A stretch of 64,000 bases of DNA from Archegozetes longisetosus (taxonomy: Eukaryota > Arthropoda > Arachnida > Sarcoptiformes > Trhypochthoniidae): NCBI GenBank assembly GCA_018873245.2, contig JAEMBT020000002.1:1494001-1558000 (forward strand). Reading direction: 5' to 3'. Both the position numbers and the translations under genes were made by a program. Of this stretch, positions 10,230 through 21,799 are shown piece by piece. Position 1 is the first letter of the stretch; every line of letters starts with the position of its first letter. The notes below the pieces were generated by a model. That model ran no database searches and was not told the origin of the DNA. It was given only the letters and a program-made list of their open reading frames with translations.

Positions 10230-11886
10230 GTGTTTAAACCAAAGCTGAGTGTGCAGATTATTATAGAAATTATTGTTAAAAATTAAGTTAAAGATTGAAA
10301 GCAATCACATTGACTGGTTAACTTTAATAAATTAGAAATTTATGAAGTGTATTCTATACATAGGCTATGTCTACATTGTGAAATTCAAACTAGATAACCA
10401 CTTGAGATACTTCCAGTTAAGCCAAAGGGATAAAAAGCTGAATCCTATAGACTCCTGATAGCATAGCTCAAAAATAATTTAATCCTAGACTGTTGTTTAA
10501 ATATTAAATTTTGTTCAACATAAGCGAACACTTGTATGAATTCTGTTATATATATTTTTACTCAGTTAAAGGTGTTATCAAATTCTAATCGAAGGTCATT
10601 TCAATTGATGTATGTTTTACTAGATATGCCATACCATAAGTTATCAGTTGAATGCTTGTGCTAAATATTGGTGAATTCATATTTAATACAAAAATATAAG
10701 TTGAAAAGTTATAATGAACTTTATTTGTGACAAACTTAAAAGTTTCTTTAAGAATACAATTTTCTTAATGGTTTTCCTGGCAAAATTAATGAAAATCAAT
10801 AAATTGTTAGGAAGATTTCAGAATCTTCTTGCAATCAAGCTTAAAAAGAGAGTAACAAATGAAAATGGTATTTAAAAACAATACAAATAAATGCAGATAC
10901 AGAAAAACTACACAAAAAGTATTGTTCATGATAGCATTTGCCCATTAACAGTTGATTTTATCATTCAAAGTAAGTCAACGAATCTATTTTATAAAAGTGA
11001 AATCTAATAACTAATCACCTAACGATAAGTCGTTAATTGCTACAACTATTTTTCAGATATTGGCACGTTCACATTCCACTTTAATGGAAAAACAGGATTT
11101 TCACAATGTTTTGAAGAATAATAGACAAAATCATTTCTATCATTGTGAGAAACAAGACTCAATAGAATTTGAAGAAAGCTTAGAACGCATCATTTCATCA
11201 TCTGTTCAAACGAATCCCGAATGATAAAAATAAGAATTTGGTATAAATACTTGAGTTATCTTCTGAATGTAAAATGTGTTAAAAGCAATTATTCCTTCAA
11301 CAAACTGTCCGTCTCAGCTAATAGATGTTATTAAAGGATTTTCTATTGAAAAAATGCACATTCTAAAACAGATGGCAGTCATATATTTATATAATAGACT
11401 TTTTGATCGAATGTCTTTAAAATACAGAAATAATTGCCTTAACGTCATTTAAGTGCTTCGCTTGAACACATGTTTATATTATTAGTTGATTGAAATTGAG
11501 TCCAATCGATTCAAAATGGCTTTTGTAAGGGTTAACAATGAGGCCAAACTTCTTTTTGAAGACATCACTTAAGACTATATCTTGAGCAAATATTTGAAAG
11601 TTGATGATTTATTAATTAAATATGAAACTTTGTTTCAAATTGTTTGGAAAATTATGAAAGAAATTCAAACATTGCCTGAACTTAATTGTTATTCCCATTT
11701 GAATCCTGACGACGAAACAATGAAATTGTATAAGCATAACAAAATACCTGGTATTTTTTTGATAAAATACCACATTTTGTTGATGACATTATTATTAACG
11801 ATTATTTATCACAATTAAAAATTGTTAAAAAAGGTGAAAACTCTATAATTATTTCTCCGCTCAAAAATAAAAATTAGTAATCAATT
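10230..11886. other. non-coding stretch
   Basis: This is AT-rich sequence. One 78-codon frame (11582-11818) has no recognisable domain and no ATG in good context, so I do not call it a gene. No inverted repeat or RNA gene was seen. Confidence 0.4.
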
Positions 11887-11887
11887 T

Positions 11888-12066
11888 TAGATTTGAATAT
11901 CGATAACATTTTGTAATCCATATTTTGTTAAACTCATTATTATAACTGTTAAATTGGGTTCTGCTTTCTTGAAAAATTGTAAATTTGAATGTCGATAACT
12001 TTTTGTAATCCATACTTTATTCAACTAATTATTATGATCGTTATATTGAGTTCTGCTTTCTTCAAA
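11888..12066. repeat. tandem duplication, unit about 100 bp
   Basis: Two adjacent copies share TTGAATATCGATAAC / TTGAATGTCGATAAC, TTTTGTAATCCATA, and GTTCTGCTTTCTT at matching spacing. They look like a local duplication in non-coding DNA. The following 12070-12915 is AT-rich without supported genes. Confidence 0.5.
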
Positions 12067-12917
12067 TATATCACTTCATTAAAATTTATAACTTGGAATC
12101 TGATTTTCTTTACATTATAAGTTATTGATTTAAAAATTGATTACAAAAATTTATCAGTTTTTGTTAAACTTATTGTAAGAAAAATCTTAATTAGAACTGT
12201 GTTTCTTTTCTATTATATACTTCACTACTTCTTAAAAGATTAATGTTTTGCATAAAAAAGTACTTAAAAATTGATTATCAATCGGATATGATTTTTATAA
12301 TTTCAATTTTATCTTATTGTATCAATATGACAATAAATGAGTGAAGTAAGTTGATTCTGTATTTAGCCAATCATTGAATTGTTTTATTGTATAAAGTTAG
12401 ATTACATAATAATAGGCCACTGCCCCAAAATGCAGTCTCAAACTTTTAGTTACTTGAGTTACCGTTTTACATGGGGGCAGCATCTCCTGACTGCCGCCAA
12501 TCGCTGTTACGTCTTGATTCAACTTTCTATTTGTAACTATTCAGAGAATCATTCAATCGATTTGTAGAGTAATAATTAAGTCTTTCAAGAAAATAATTCT
12601 ATAAAATAATAAAATCAGTCTACTTTTGGAATCAGTCTACTAGCCTTGACTATTATGAATTTCATTTAATTGAATCTGATCAAAATTGAAAGTAGTTTGT
12701 ATATTAATTTTGATGTCAAAGCCTATGACATATCGTTTGAATTTTCAGAGTTTAAACGTTCAAAAGTCCCTTGCAAGAGAATGTCTAATGGTTTTTTAAC
12801 AGGTAACTTATGTTTGAATAAGATTTTGAGTAAAAATTAACCTTAAAAATATTTCAAACATTCATCTACATAAAAAAGATTTAAAATTTTATTGAAAGAT
12901 TTTCGTCTTTTTAACTA

Positions 12918-13020
12918 TGGCGCCCCAAAAGACCCAGTATGATGTTTGAATAAAGATGAAGCTCATGAGTAGATCTCACTAATACTTTTACTTTTTACTT
13001 GGTCTTTTGGGGCTCCATAT
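12918..13020. mobile_element. short palindromic MITE (about 103 bp)
   Basis: TATGGCGCCCCAAAAGACCC (about 12918) is repeated inverted as GGTCTTTTGGGGCTCCATA (ending about 13018). The centre is about 55 bp and non-coding. Confidence 0.5.
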
Positions 13021-13289
13021 TTTAAAAGGTTGAAATTTTTTTCACATCATAAAATTTTATTCTTTAGATCAAAAATTTTATATTTCGATGGTAAAATGAT
13101 AGATTATCCTGATACTTTTAGTGAAAATATTTTCTAAAAATCTTCAACGGTCTTCTTGTAATTGAATTTTGAATTTTTGAGTTTTGGAATTCCTAGTACA
13201 TTTAATACAGGTTGGAGCTCAAGGTTATGAGAGGAAACTGGCATTAATTTTAACCTTTTTATCAGTATGTAAAATATTAACAAAATCGG

Positions 13290-13552
13290 AGGTGGAGGCT
13301 GAGGTCTACGTGACCGCAGAACTCTCCTTTGAGAATAATAAACAAAATTTAGCCGGTTTTGAATGTAATTCTCATTCAGCTCTTCCTTTTCAGCAGCTAT
13401 TCTCTGCTTAAGACAGAAAGGTTCTAATCGTTTGCTTACAGTTTGACAAGAAATATCTAAACCACTTTTCTGCTATATTTTTAGCAGATAGTTTGCGGTT
13501 TTCAATAGCGTTCAAAAGCATTCTTTCGTCTTCTTCAACAGTAGATTTTTAT
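13290..13552 (-). pseudogene. Tc1-like transposase N-terminal fragment
   Basis: On the minus strand, STVEEDERMLLNAIENRKLS (from about 13552) followed by AKNIAEK resembles the first helix-turn-helix of Tc1-type transposases. After a frame change comes DISCQTVSKRLEPFCLKQRI (second HTH) and the Arg-rich linker NRLNFVYYSQRR. The DDE core is absent. The assignment rests on motif order only. Confidence 0.45.
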
Positions 13553-13892
13553 TTATCCCCGTTCCGACTTTACGCATAACCGTCCCACTAGCTTTTCATC
13601 TCTTTACTCATCATCTGACACAATTATGGCTACGATTCAGGCTTCTAACTAATAATCTAGAATTATAATAAACTTTATGATGATCTAACATCTGGACTCT
13701 CACCAACTGTCGAATGAGGAGCCGTTCTGGGAATTACGTTTATATTTTTCAAATGATTTTACGCTAAATAGCTGATTATCGGGTGATAAATGGTTTTTTG
13801 CTAATCATTTCTTACATATTGGTCGTAATTGAAGCATTGCCAAAAGTCGATTTGAAAAGTTGAAAGAAGTAGAAGTAATTCAGCTAAATAAT

Positions 13893-14107
13893 GTGAAATG
13901 CAGAAGAGATTCTTGCATCTTAGGGTTGATACTTTCAACCTTCATATTTAATAAGCAATCAAAAAATCTGTTCATATAAAAAGCATTGAATTTGTTTATA
14001 GTACAAAATCTGAACATTTACGTATGTATTGAGAAAATACTACTTTACAGGGATAATCAACATATTGCGCAATAGTCTCCCTAAGATGCAAAATTCTCTT
14101 CTCAATG
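13893..14107. repeat. inverted repeat flanking a 150-bp centre
   Basis: GAGATTCTTGCATCTTAGGG (13906-13925) is mirrored by CCCTAAGATGCAAAATTCTC (about 14079-14098) with imperfect extension of the arms. It is probably a small foldback element and is non-coding. Confidence 0.4.
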
Positions 14108-14184
14108 ACAGTAATTAAAAGTTAAGAATTAAAAGTTCTTAATTAGAATATTTCTATGAATACACTCATTTACTAAAGTTAAGG

Positions 14185-14345
14185 GTCAAATATAGTCAAT
14201 AAAAGTAAAAAATAAAAGAGCATAAAAAGATGTCAACAATAGTCAAAAGAAAGCTGAAAAATTCGTGTTCAGTCATTTTCGACTTTTTTGCCTTTAAAGT
14301 CAAAATAGTCAAACGCAATGCTTTAGCCATAACTGACTTATTTTG
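14185..14345. repeat. dispersed repeat, copy 1
   Basis: The order GGGTCAAATA-TAGTCAATAAAA, AGTCATTTTC, then AGTCAAACGCAATGCT is shared with 47877-48005. The two copies lie in the same orientation 33.7 kb apart and are diverged. There is no coding content; it could be a SINE-like or MITE fragment. Confidence 0.45.
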
Positions 14346-15006
14346 ATTCAAAGTTATAAAGTTTTGGCTTTGGACTTTCGAAAACTTGAATGGACTCTCG
14401 AAATGAGTGATATCTGAATATATTTCGTGACATACTGAATATCTCGCAAAAGTTCGCCAACTTTCAAACTAAAGTTAGATTTAGTGACAAGTTTGAATAT
14501 AAGAATTAATGATAGTTGTCACAAGTGACATCCGACTTATGGGAAATGTCTTCAAGAACAGAGAGATGTGAAATATTCTTGTTCGGATGTAAAATTTGAC
14601 GATTAAGTAAAAAAGTGTTTTATTCATCAAGAATTCTATTCAAGTTTTTTTGCAGTATACAAGAAATGATATTTGAGATGATAGATATAGGAAAGTAACA
14701 TCAGTTATTTCTTATTTTCAATTTCTTAGTAATTTCTTGTTTAAGTATCAAATACGTAATGACACAAATAGGAGTTAATTCAAAAACCATAGCAAAACAT
14801 TCTATTTCTTGATAGATATTAGGATAAGATTTTCGCTTTACGTCTATGAAGAATTCACTAAACTATATTCAAAATTAACTTTTATTCGAATACTTTTAAA
14901 AATATTTGATTAACTGGATTAAATTTATTTTGATGGCTTTTCATATATAAATAGTATATAGTAAAATTTCAAGTCTAACGTAAACAACAAAATTATCAAT
15001 TACTTT

Positions 15007-16691
15007 CTACCGCCTATAATAATCCTTATTAATTACTTGTGTTGTAAACTCGAAAAGTCTGTTCAGAAAACTTGTGACCGATTTTGACGATGACTTCAAG
15101 TCAATAATTTCGAAATCAATAAACGGACACGAAAGACGAGCGTTAATAAAGTGTACGAATCGACACTCAATCGCAGTGTGACTCAACTTTTTGTCCTTAA
15201 AACGTTCAATAACCTTTTGAGTAGTAGCTTTTTCTCTATCAAAATCTGACATATCTTGAAATTCAGAATTTAATTTATCTTTAGCGACTTCACGATTGTT
15301 ATAATCAATAACTTGTAGATCAAGTTCTTCAAGTTTAAGACTATATTGAGCGAAAGGACAGATTTGTTCGATAATTATATCCCACTTTGCGGTCAATTGA
15401 AAGTGAATTCTATAAACGTCTCTAAGTAATATAAGAGTCGTATCACAGAATTCGTTAACCATTGATTTAATGATTTCTTGAGCAGATATTTCGGCACTTT
15501 TTAAAACTAATCTAAGACTTGGAGTACCATGATAGTGAACAGCTATCGGATAATCTGTTGGATTGAATTTAGTGATAATTTTAGAGATACCCCAATCGTT
15601 ATCTCTTTCACTATTATAGAAAATAAGGTCTGAATTAATAGCGATTTGCTTAACGTATTCTAGAAATCTATCAAAAACTGGAAAACTTAAATTTCCGGTT
15701 AAATTGTGCTCTAAATTGAACGGATCTTGAATGCAACAAAGAGAAGTCATCTTAAAACACAATTCATTCTTGTTATTATTATTAACTGAAGTCTTGTTTT
15801 CTAAATTAAAATTATACTTATGTTGAGATAAACCAGTTTTAGGGCAAATAACTTGTGTTAAAAACTGAAAGTTTGCGTAAAATCGAAAAAATTCCGCTAT
15901 TAACTCAATAACTGTTTGTTTATTCTCTGATTTCTTAATCAAATGTCTATCACCACAGAAACTGCATTCCCAGCCGTCGACTATAACTGATTTATTGGTC
16001 AATTGTCTTAAATGGTCAATAGTTGGTAGAAGTGGTGGACTTAGATTTTGACAGAAAAACACAACTAATTGTGTGAACGCATAACTCGTAAACCCGTTAT
16101 GCTTACTATCAGTAAAGCCATTGATTTTTGCCCAATACCTCAAAATAATAGCCAAGTCTTGAAATTGCGGCTCAATGTCACAAAAGAGACGAATTAGTCG
16201 CGAATTGTGTGGACCCAAAGCGTTGGATAGACTCAAATCACAGCTAATGCCAAAATTTTGCAACTCTTCCTGCAAACTTTTGTCTGCCCTAAATTTTTCG
16301 CTCATGTACTTGAAGTCAATCTGGATTATAGGGCATCGAAGGCTTGCAAACGGTTTCGGTATGAAAAATTTGAAATATCGCCTGAAAGCATCCTTCATTT
16401 CTGTTAAGCATTCGATAGCAATCTCATAATCAACTTTGTCTACAGAGTTATTTAAATGTTTTAATTCGATGAATAAATCGATGTCTGAATTACGAAAACC
16501 TACGGAATTGTCGGTTGAACCAAAAAAATGTAGAATACAGTTGAAGTGAAACCCATTCAGTATGTCTTGTAATTTATTCTTCAGCTTGACTCGCTTTTCG
16601 TAATCTTCTTTACTTAATAAAATATAGTTTCGAAAGCACTCAATTTGCTCGCTAATAGTCGAACATTTCAGGACTTGATCTCTAATTAGAC
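15007..16691 (-). CDS. TUT1/Cid1-type nucleotidyltransferase, catalytic exon
   Basis: Role by family: noncanonical poly(A)/uridylyl transferases add nucleotides to RNA 3' ends. The exon opens after an AG at 16692 and runs open to TAA at 15007 (about 560 codons). The polymerase-beta signature FGSTDNSVGFRNSDIDLFIE supplies the Gly-Ser and the first two catalytic Asp; PIIQIDFKY supplies the third. Then come LSNALGPHNSRLI, ILRYWAKINGF and GFTSYAFTQLVVFFCQ of the central domain, a Cys/His insert (WECSFCGDRHL), and DPFNLEHNL of the PAP/Cid1-associated domain. It is fused by splicing to upstream exons with SANT-like domains. The closest architecture I know is TUT1 (speckle-targeted PAP), but normal TUT1 has zinc-finger and RRM domains at the N-terminus and none is seen here. 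Confidence 0.8.
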
Positions 16692-16828
16692 TGGAATAAA
16701 ATTAGAATAAAGGTTGAAATGTGAGTGACAAGTCTATCAACTGCTTTAAACTTAATTATTTGAGTAAAAGACTTAATACTAAACTAAAGTTCATATAGCC
16801 TTTAGCAAAATGAAAACAAAACTCAAAC

Positions 16829-17540
16829 CTGTCATCGATTGTTTCAGTTTTTATTAAGTCGAACAAATCGTTGTCGACACGCAACTTCTGTCTCTGATAA
16901 AACGCACTTTTCTTATTTACATCACTTTTAAGAACTTGTTTACCAGGATCAGGTTTTAATTGACTTCCTGGTGACGTTCTATTAACAACTGAATCGATAC
17001 TAATTTTTTGTTGTACATAACTTTGTTTTTGATTAATTTGAGGCAAATTTGAAGGCACTCTATGTTCAACATTAAGGCCTAATTTTTTCTTCAACTTAGC
17101 AATCAGTTGATAAATAATAGGATCCATAAAAGACTTAAATCAATTCTACTCATGATATCGAACAAATGGAACTGATTGCGAGCCTCTTGAAGACTCTTTG
17201 CGTTTTTTAAGATATCTGAATATCTTTTAATCAAATAGTTAAAACGATCCTGACATTGATTTGTTGTAAATTCTTTATAATCTTTCTTAAATACCATATG
17301 GAACGAAACTATTTGCCACGCGATAGAAGGATCAGAAATTAAAAAATCTCTCGTTATCAAATGTTCACTTAATTCTAACACTTTTTGAACTAGTTCTGAA
17401 TCACTTGGACTACCGATAAAGGACTTATCATAATTTATTCTATTGTCCGAACTAATGTTTATGTTTTGCTGTGATGAATAGCTTTGCGTGTCGTCTAGGT
17501 TGCACTTTTCAATTGCTTCTGCAATTAATTCATCATTCTG
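16829..17540 (-). CDS. SANT/Myb-like domain exon of the TUTase gene (contains a 1-base frame break)
   Basis: The reading frame runs from about 17540 (ELIAEAIEKCNLDDTQSYSS) through a second SANT-like domain (WQIVSFHMVFKKDYKEFTTN, then QCQDRFNYLIKRYSDILKNA) to SRIDLSL near 17135. From there the frame must shift by one base to continue as MDPIIYQLIAKLKKKLG. The region then reads on as a Ser/Lys-rich linker to TIDD and the GT donor at 16828, which joins in phase to the catalytic exon (GAC AG | T CTA). The homologous segment in the upstream exon (LKPFLNPKTYQKVMKLRESL) shows the shift is a real deletion or sequence error and not an intron. DNA or chromatin binding is possible for SANT domains but is not shown. 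Confidence 0.6.
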
Positions 17541-18379
17541 TAGATTTTTTGAGGATCAGAACTAGTGTTTGCGTTTAATTCTATTTTTTTATGACTTTGA
17601 TTCAAACCTAAACTAGTATTTGGTTTGTATTCAACTTTTCGTTCTTTTCCACTCTTGGAATCATTTTTAAAAGTAATTACAATATTATTATCGAATTTTG
17701 AATAACCATTATCTAATTTGGATTTATTTCTAATTTTTTCGGCTCGAAAGCTGTTTTTATTGCCAACTTGTTCACTTCCTTCAGTTGTAACAGTATTTTT
17801 ATCTTCTTTCAGACTAATAGATGCCGTATTGCTCTGATCAATAGCTCCATGTTTGTTATCATTTGCTTTGTTAGTAAAATTTGCTTGTGCAATTGCTTGT
17901 TTGTGCGGTTTTTTCAGCGAAACTGTCTTTTTTGCACTTCTATTGGCGTCAAGACTCTCTCTCAGTTTCATAACTTTTTGATAAGTTTTCGGATTCAGAA
18001 ACGGCTTCAAATCCAAAGTATTTAATTTTGCAAATGATTGATAAGAATGACAAGCGTTACGAAAACTTTTTGAAGTCTCTAAAACACCAACATATCTTGA
18101 AATACAGTTATTAAAAAGTTGTTTACATTGACTATCGCTTAGCTTCTTATAACCAAAGTTAAACATCCTTTCCGAAACCAATTTCCAGCTATCAGTCGAG
18201 TCATTAAAAAAGCTATCGATTAGACCACTAACAGATTGTATTAAATAGAAATCAAGTCTAATTTTCTCATCTAAAATACTTTCGGTACTCGATCTTAAGC
18301 TGTTTGAGTTTGAATTCATAGAATTAAATCTTAATTTCCTAGTTGTCTTATCACATTTCGTTTGCGGCTTTGAAGACAT
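17525..18379 (-). CDS. N-terminal part of the SANT-TUTase gene
   Basis: It starts at Met 18379 (MSSKPQTKCDKTTRKLRFNS), which is Ser/Asn/Lys-rich. A SANT/Myb-like domain occupies residues about 45-100: SWKLVSERMFNFGYKKLSDS then QCKQLFNNCISRYVGVLE. The helix repeat pattern W-x2-V-S-x2-M-x3-G-[YF] ... QC-x3-F is shared with the second domain downstream and with the gene at 58155-60169. The rest is low complexity, rich in Lys, Asn and Ser, probably disordered. The frame ends at TGA-free TAA 17525 within a run of six A (minus strand, 17545-17550). One base more or less there restores continuity with the next exon segment, so the annotated C-terminus of this ORF is probably artificial or the gene is decaying. 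Confidence 0.65.
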   Translation of the reverse strand: MSSKPQTKCDKTTRKLRFNSMNSNSNSLRSSTESILDEKIRLDFYLIQSVSGLIDSFFNDSTDSWKLVSERMFNFGYKKLSDSQCKQLFNNCISRYVGVLETSKSFRNACHSYQSFAKLNTLDLKPFLNPKTYQKVMKLRESLDANRSAKKTVSLKKPHKQAIAQANFTNKANDNKHGAIDQSNTASISLKEDKNTVTTEGSEQVGNKNSFRAEKIRNKSKLDNGYSKFDNNIVITFKNDSKSGKERKVEYKPNTSLGLNQSHKKIELNANTSSDPQKIYRMMN

Positions 18380-18399
18380 TTCTTTAGCGTCGTTTTGTA

Positions 18400-19255
18400 G
18401 TTATTATTATTATTAATGGAAGCATCAATTCGTGATAAGTTTGAGATCAATTTTTGTTCACTTTTTATGACTACTTAATTGTTGAGTTGTTTGCCAAGTA
18501 CCTGCTTAGATGCAAAATAAGAAAATCTCATTTTTAATTCAATAATCATTTGAAGCAAAAGTAGATAAAAGTAGAAATAGTCTTATTTAAAAGAAAAAAT
18601 AGTACCAAAGTTATTTGAACTATTCCTTCAGGTCAAAACTACTCTAAGGCAAATAAATAATTATTTAGTTTAAAGATAACATTAAATAATTCTTAGAAAA
18701 AGTAGTAAAACCGCTGCTTCGACTTAACTTTGTTTAAAATTATTGAATTTCAATCTATTTGTTTGAAACAATTTTTTGAACAATTGAGTAAACTTTTGTC
18801 TTATTAGAAAAAAAATATTAAATTTTTGACTCAATTTAGTCTGATATTGTTTGAATTAGATACACATTTGGTAGGCGGGTACGTTAGTTTACTGTGTTTA
18901 CTCACTAAATCTAGTAAAAATGGCCTAATGTTTTAGAGTCATTCAAATAAAAATATCAAATTAAGAATTACCTTGACAATTGTGCGACAATCAATTTTTT
19001 CCGACAATTCTCTAATACAATTGAAAATTTAATTAAAATGAAATCCACTCTTACAATTGTTATCAATAGTAAGGTAATTTATAGCGATTGAAGAAACCAA
19101 ACACTAGCGTATGTTTCAATTTAATCTGTTAAAGGACTCATTAATACAAAGTTTTATTTTCGTTCATTGCTCTGTTTTGAACTCGTTACCAGAATTAATA
19201 CGACGGCTGACTATGTCCTAAAAAAAAGTTTTGGAAAAGTTTTATCAAACTTTTC
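18400..19255. other. upstream region of the SANT-TUTase gene, no feature seen
   Basis: This is AT-rich sequence that should contain the promoter of the minus-strand gene starting at 18379. I could not pick a TATA box or initiator with confidence. Confidence 0.4.
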
Positions 19256-19366
19256 TATTACTGATCCAAAACAGGTTCGGAGCTAAACATTTGACGTCAC
19301 TCAATAGTAACACAACAGCCATTTGACGACTATGTTTAGCTCCGAACCTGTTTTAGGTCAGTAATA
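19256..19366. mobile_element. palindromic MITE (about 111 bp)
   Basis: ATTACTGATCCAAAACAGGT (19257) is mirrored by ACCTGTTTTAGGTCAGTAAT (ending about 19365), with the arms continuing through CGGAGCTAAACAT. The arms are about 34 bp and the centre is about 43 bp with another small hairpin around TGACG/CGTCA words. Non-coding. Confidence 0.55.
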
Positions 19367-19483
19367 TCATCAAATTGACTTAAGTATGGACTCAAAAATA
19401 AGATTTAATTTATACGGCAGCAAACGGTTTTCATTACATTCTTTGTTTTTTATATATTCCATAATCGCTACAACTATCCCCAT

Positions 19484-19823
19484 ATTTTTCTATAACTGCT
19501 TAATTAAATACAATAGTTTTCAGAACTAATTAAATATTAGTTGAAAATTAAAAAAATTTAAGCATAAGAAAAAATTTAAGAGAAACACACATAAATTAGT
19601 ATTCAATAACTTTGTTGAGTCATCTAAAGAGATACATAAAACTCTCTAACAGATTTGCAGATCTATTTAGATACCTTAACAAAGAATTTATTGAATACTA
19701 ATTTATGTGTATTTCTCTTAAACTTTCTCTTATGCTTAAATTTTTTAATTTTTAACTAATATTTAATTAGTTCTGAAAACTATTGTATTTAATTAAGCAG
19801 TTATAGAAAAATATGGAAAATAG
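19484..19823. mobile_element. near-perfect 340-bp palindrome (foldback element)
   Basis: The left arm (19484-about 19622) and right arm (about 19686-19823) match almost base for base in inverse orientation, from CATATTTTTCTATAACTGCT through ACACATAAATTAGTATTCAA, with a loop of about 65 bp. Very few mismatches imply a young copy or ongoing gene conversion. Non-coding, and of unknown superfamily. Confidence 0.65.
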
Positions 19824-19829
19824 TAAGTT

Positions 19830-21480
19830 AATGAGTTCAATAGTGTTATGAATTAGAAAAAGTTACCTATTTTTCTGACTGTTTCATGACCACAACTAAC
19901 TACTCTAGCTAATGCACACAAATTTTTCTTCTATCCTATTCCCAGGACAATTCGAGCTCTTTGAGTGTTAAAGTCGTGTTTTCATTTATTAAAAAAGCAT
20001 GTGTTTTAATATATACTTTTTGTTGTTGTAAATCAAAGTTTATAAGTTCCAGGTTTGATATCAATTGGTCAGTAAGGTGCATTTTATTTGACTAAGGATT
20101 TTATGAAAGGTAGCATACCGTATCTCAAAATAAAATCCTTAGACTGTACCTTAAAAAGTTGCCGGAAAAAATTTTAGCTAGATAATCTGCAGCTTAAAAT
20201 CGGTAGTTTATCTAGAAATATATTTTAATCAAGAATCAATGAGAGCAGATGTAATTAGACTATACATTCTCTACCTAGAGGACTCAGAAAATCAGAACCT
20301 CCTTGGGGTTTTGTTCCTAAATGTATCTAAAGAAATTTGAATTAATTATCCAAGTTTTACCTCGTAACACAAATACTAAAATCCAGACTAAGTAGACCCC
20401 AAACGATAGCTTTTTGTGTAAAAAGTTTACTAAGACTTCAAGCTCGGAAGATTTGAACTCAGATCTTTGAAAGGATCGAGAAAAATTTTTACTCAAATCT
20501 GCTAAGATTTTGACCCCTGAGTCGGAATACCTAGAGTTTTAGAAAGATAGTTAGTCATCCATGAATCCAAGGCTTTAACACTTGATTTTATACAGTTATT
20601 TTAATTTATTGCGGATTTTCTCTTTTCAACGATGATAGAAAAAACGCTAAGGTTCATACAAAAAAGTTACAAAAATTCAAACCTTCTTTTGGAAATAAGT
20701 ATCGTTTATTTTATTTCTCAACCTCGTATATAGTTATGGACAACTTTAATCGTTCACTGAATCTAAACTACGTGTGCTTTAACTATATAACTTAAAAGTA
20801 TTGTACAGTCATTCTCATAAATGAGGTAAACGGTTTTCTACTTCTAAACTTGTTGGATCTTGATGAAATTTTTTTGAGTATACTACATGTTGTGACGCTC
20901 AACATATTAGAAGCATATTGATATTCTACTAGTGGCTCACAGACAAACGAGCTAAATTCTCCCAGAGGATCCTGGCGTAGATTTTCAAATTCTGATCCTT
21001 AGATACGACTGAACATAAAAAAGAGATAAGACACGTGTTTTTTTGTTTGGATAAATAAGCGCAAACGCAAGATCTATAGGGTAACGAACGTAAAATTGAC
21101 GATATTTGAATATCGATATCTTTCTTGGGAAAAAAAGAGTCAGTGTTGATTTTGATTTCAGAAGATAGCAAATTTAAAGTAGAGTCATAAATTCTTTTAC
21201 TAAAATTTATCGTTCATAGATTCCAAACTTCATATTATGTTATTTATGGAAGAATAATCACGTGACCTTTGTTTACATTTCGATTTCATCATTGTTTTTA
21301 TTTTATTATACTCATTAAATTCACTTATTGGGAAATTGTATAAGGAAGAATTAATGCCTTGTAATTGAATTTAGATGAAACATTTCATGGTCTTCAATAA
21401 ATAGATAATTTTACAGGAATTTGATTGGAGAAATGTTATTTTGGATTCATCTTAACTTATGTGAGTTCATCCTTGTTTAG
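19830..21480. other. non-coding stretch
   Basis: It contains a small inverted repeat (CTAAGGATTTTAT near 20093 mirrored by ATAAAATCCTTAG near 20134) and otherwise AT-rich sequence. The minus-strand frame at 20929-21171 has no recognisable domain and I treat it as chance. Confidence 0.4.
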
Positions 21481-21483
21481 TAA

Positions 21484-21600
21484 TGGGCGATAGTCGAAAA
21501 TATATTAGTGGACTATCTCTATCGAATTATTCCCTTATACTCGACTAATAATCGACTAAATACTTAAAATATTCGACTAAATGGTCGATTATCAAAATAA
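21484..21600. repeat. TAGTCGA/CGACTAA subterminal repeats of a hAT remnant
   Basis: ATAGTCGA, CGACTAAT, CGACTAAA and GGTCGATTA words recur about six times in 110 bp next to a TAATGGGCGA start. This matches the subterminal repeat region of hAT elements, here at the 3' side of the transposase remnant at 21800-22510. Confidence 0.45.
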
Positions 21601-21727
21601 TTTATATTTTAGTTGAAAATAACTTTTATTGAGTTGTATGTTTAATACAAATAATAATATAATAATACAAATCCAACTTTAAAACTTTTCCAGTCCCCTA
21701 AAGAAAAGCCGCTCATAAAAATTATTT

Positions 21728-21734
<7 letters not shown>

Positions 21735-21794
<60 letters not shown>
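21735..21794. repeat. (CT)30 microsatellite
   Basis: There are thirty uninterrupted CT dinucleotides. They lie inside the hAT remnant between its transposase end and its terminal region. A matching (GA)n tract occurs in another element at 61273. Confidence 0.95.
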
Positions 21795-21797
<3 letters not shown>

Positions 21798-21799
21798 AC

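Noticed and set aside
11582..11818. 78-codon plus-strand frame as a gene
   Set aside because: It starts at a non-ATG codon, lacks any recognised motif and has no exon partners.
20929..21171. 80-codon minus-strand frame
   Set aside because: No domain, no splice context, composition like surrounding AT-rich DNA.
21735..21794. CT run as a functional polypyrimidine tract
   Set aside because: It sits in a dead transposon with no downstream exon, so it is a simple microsatellite.
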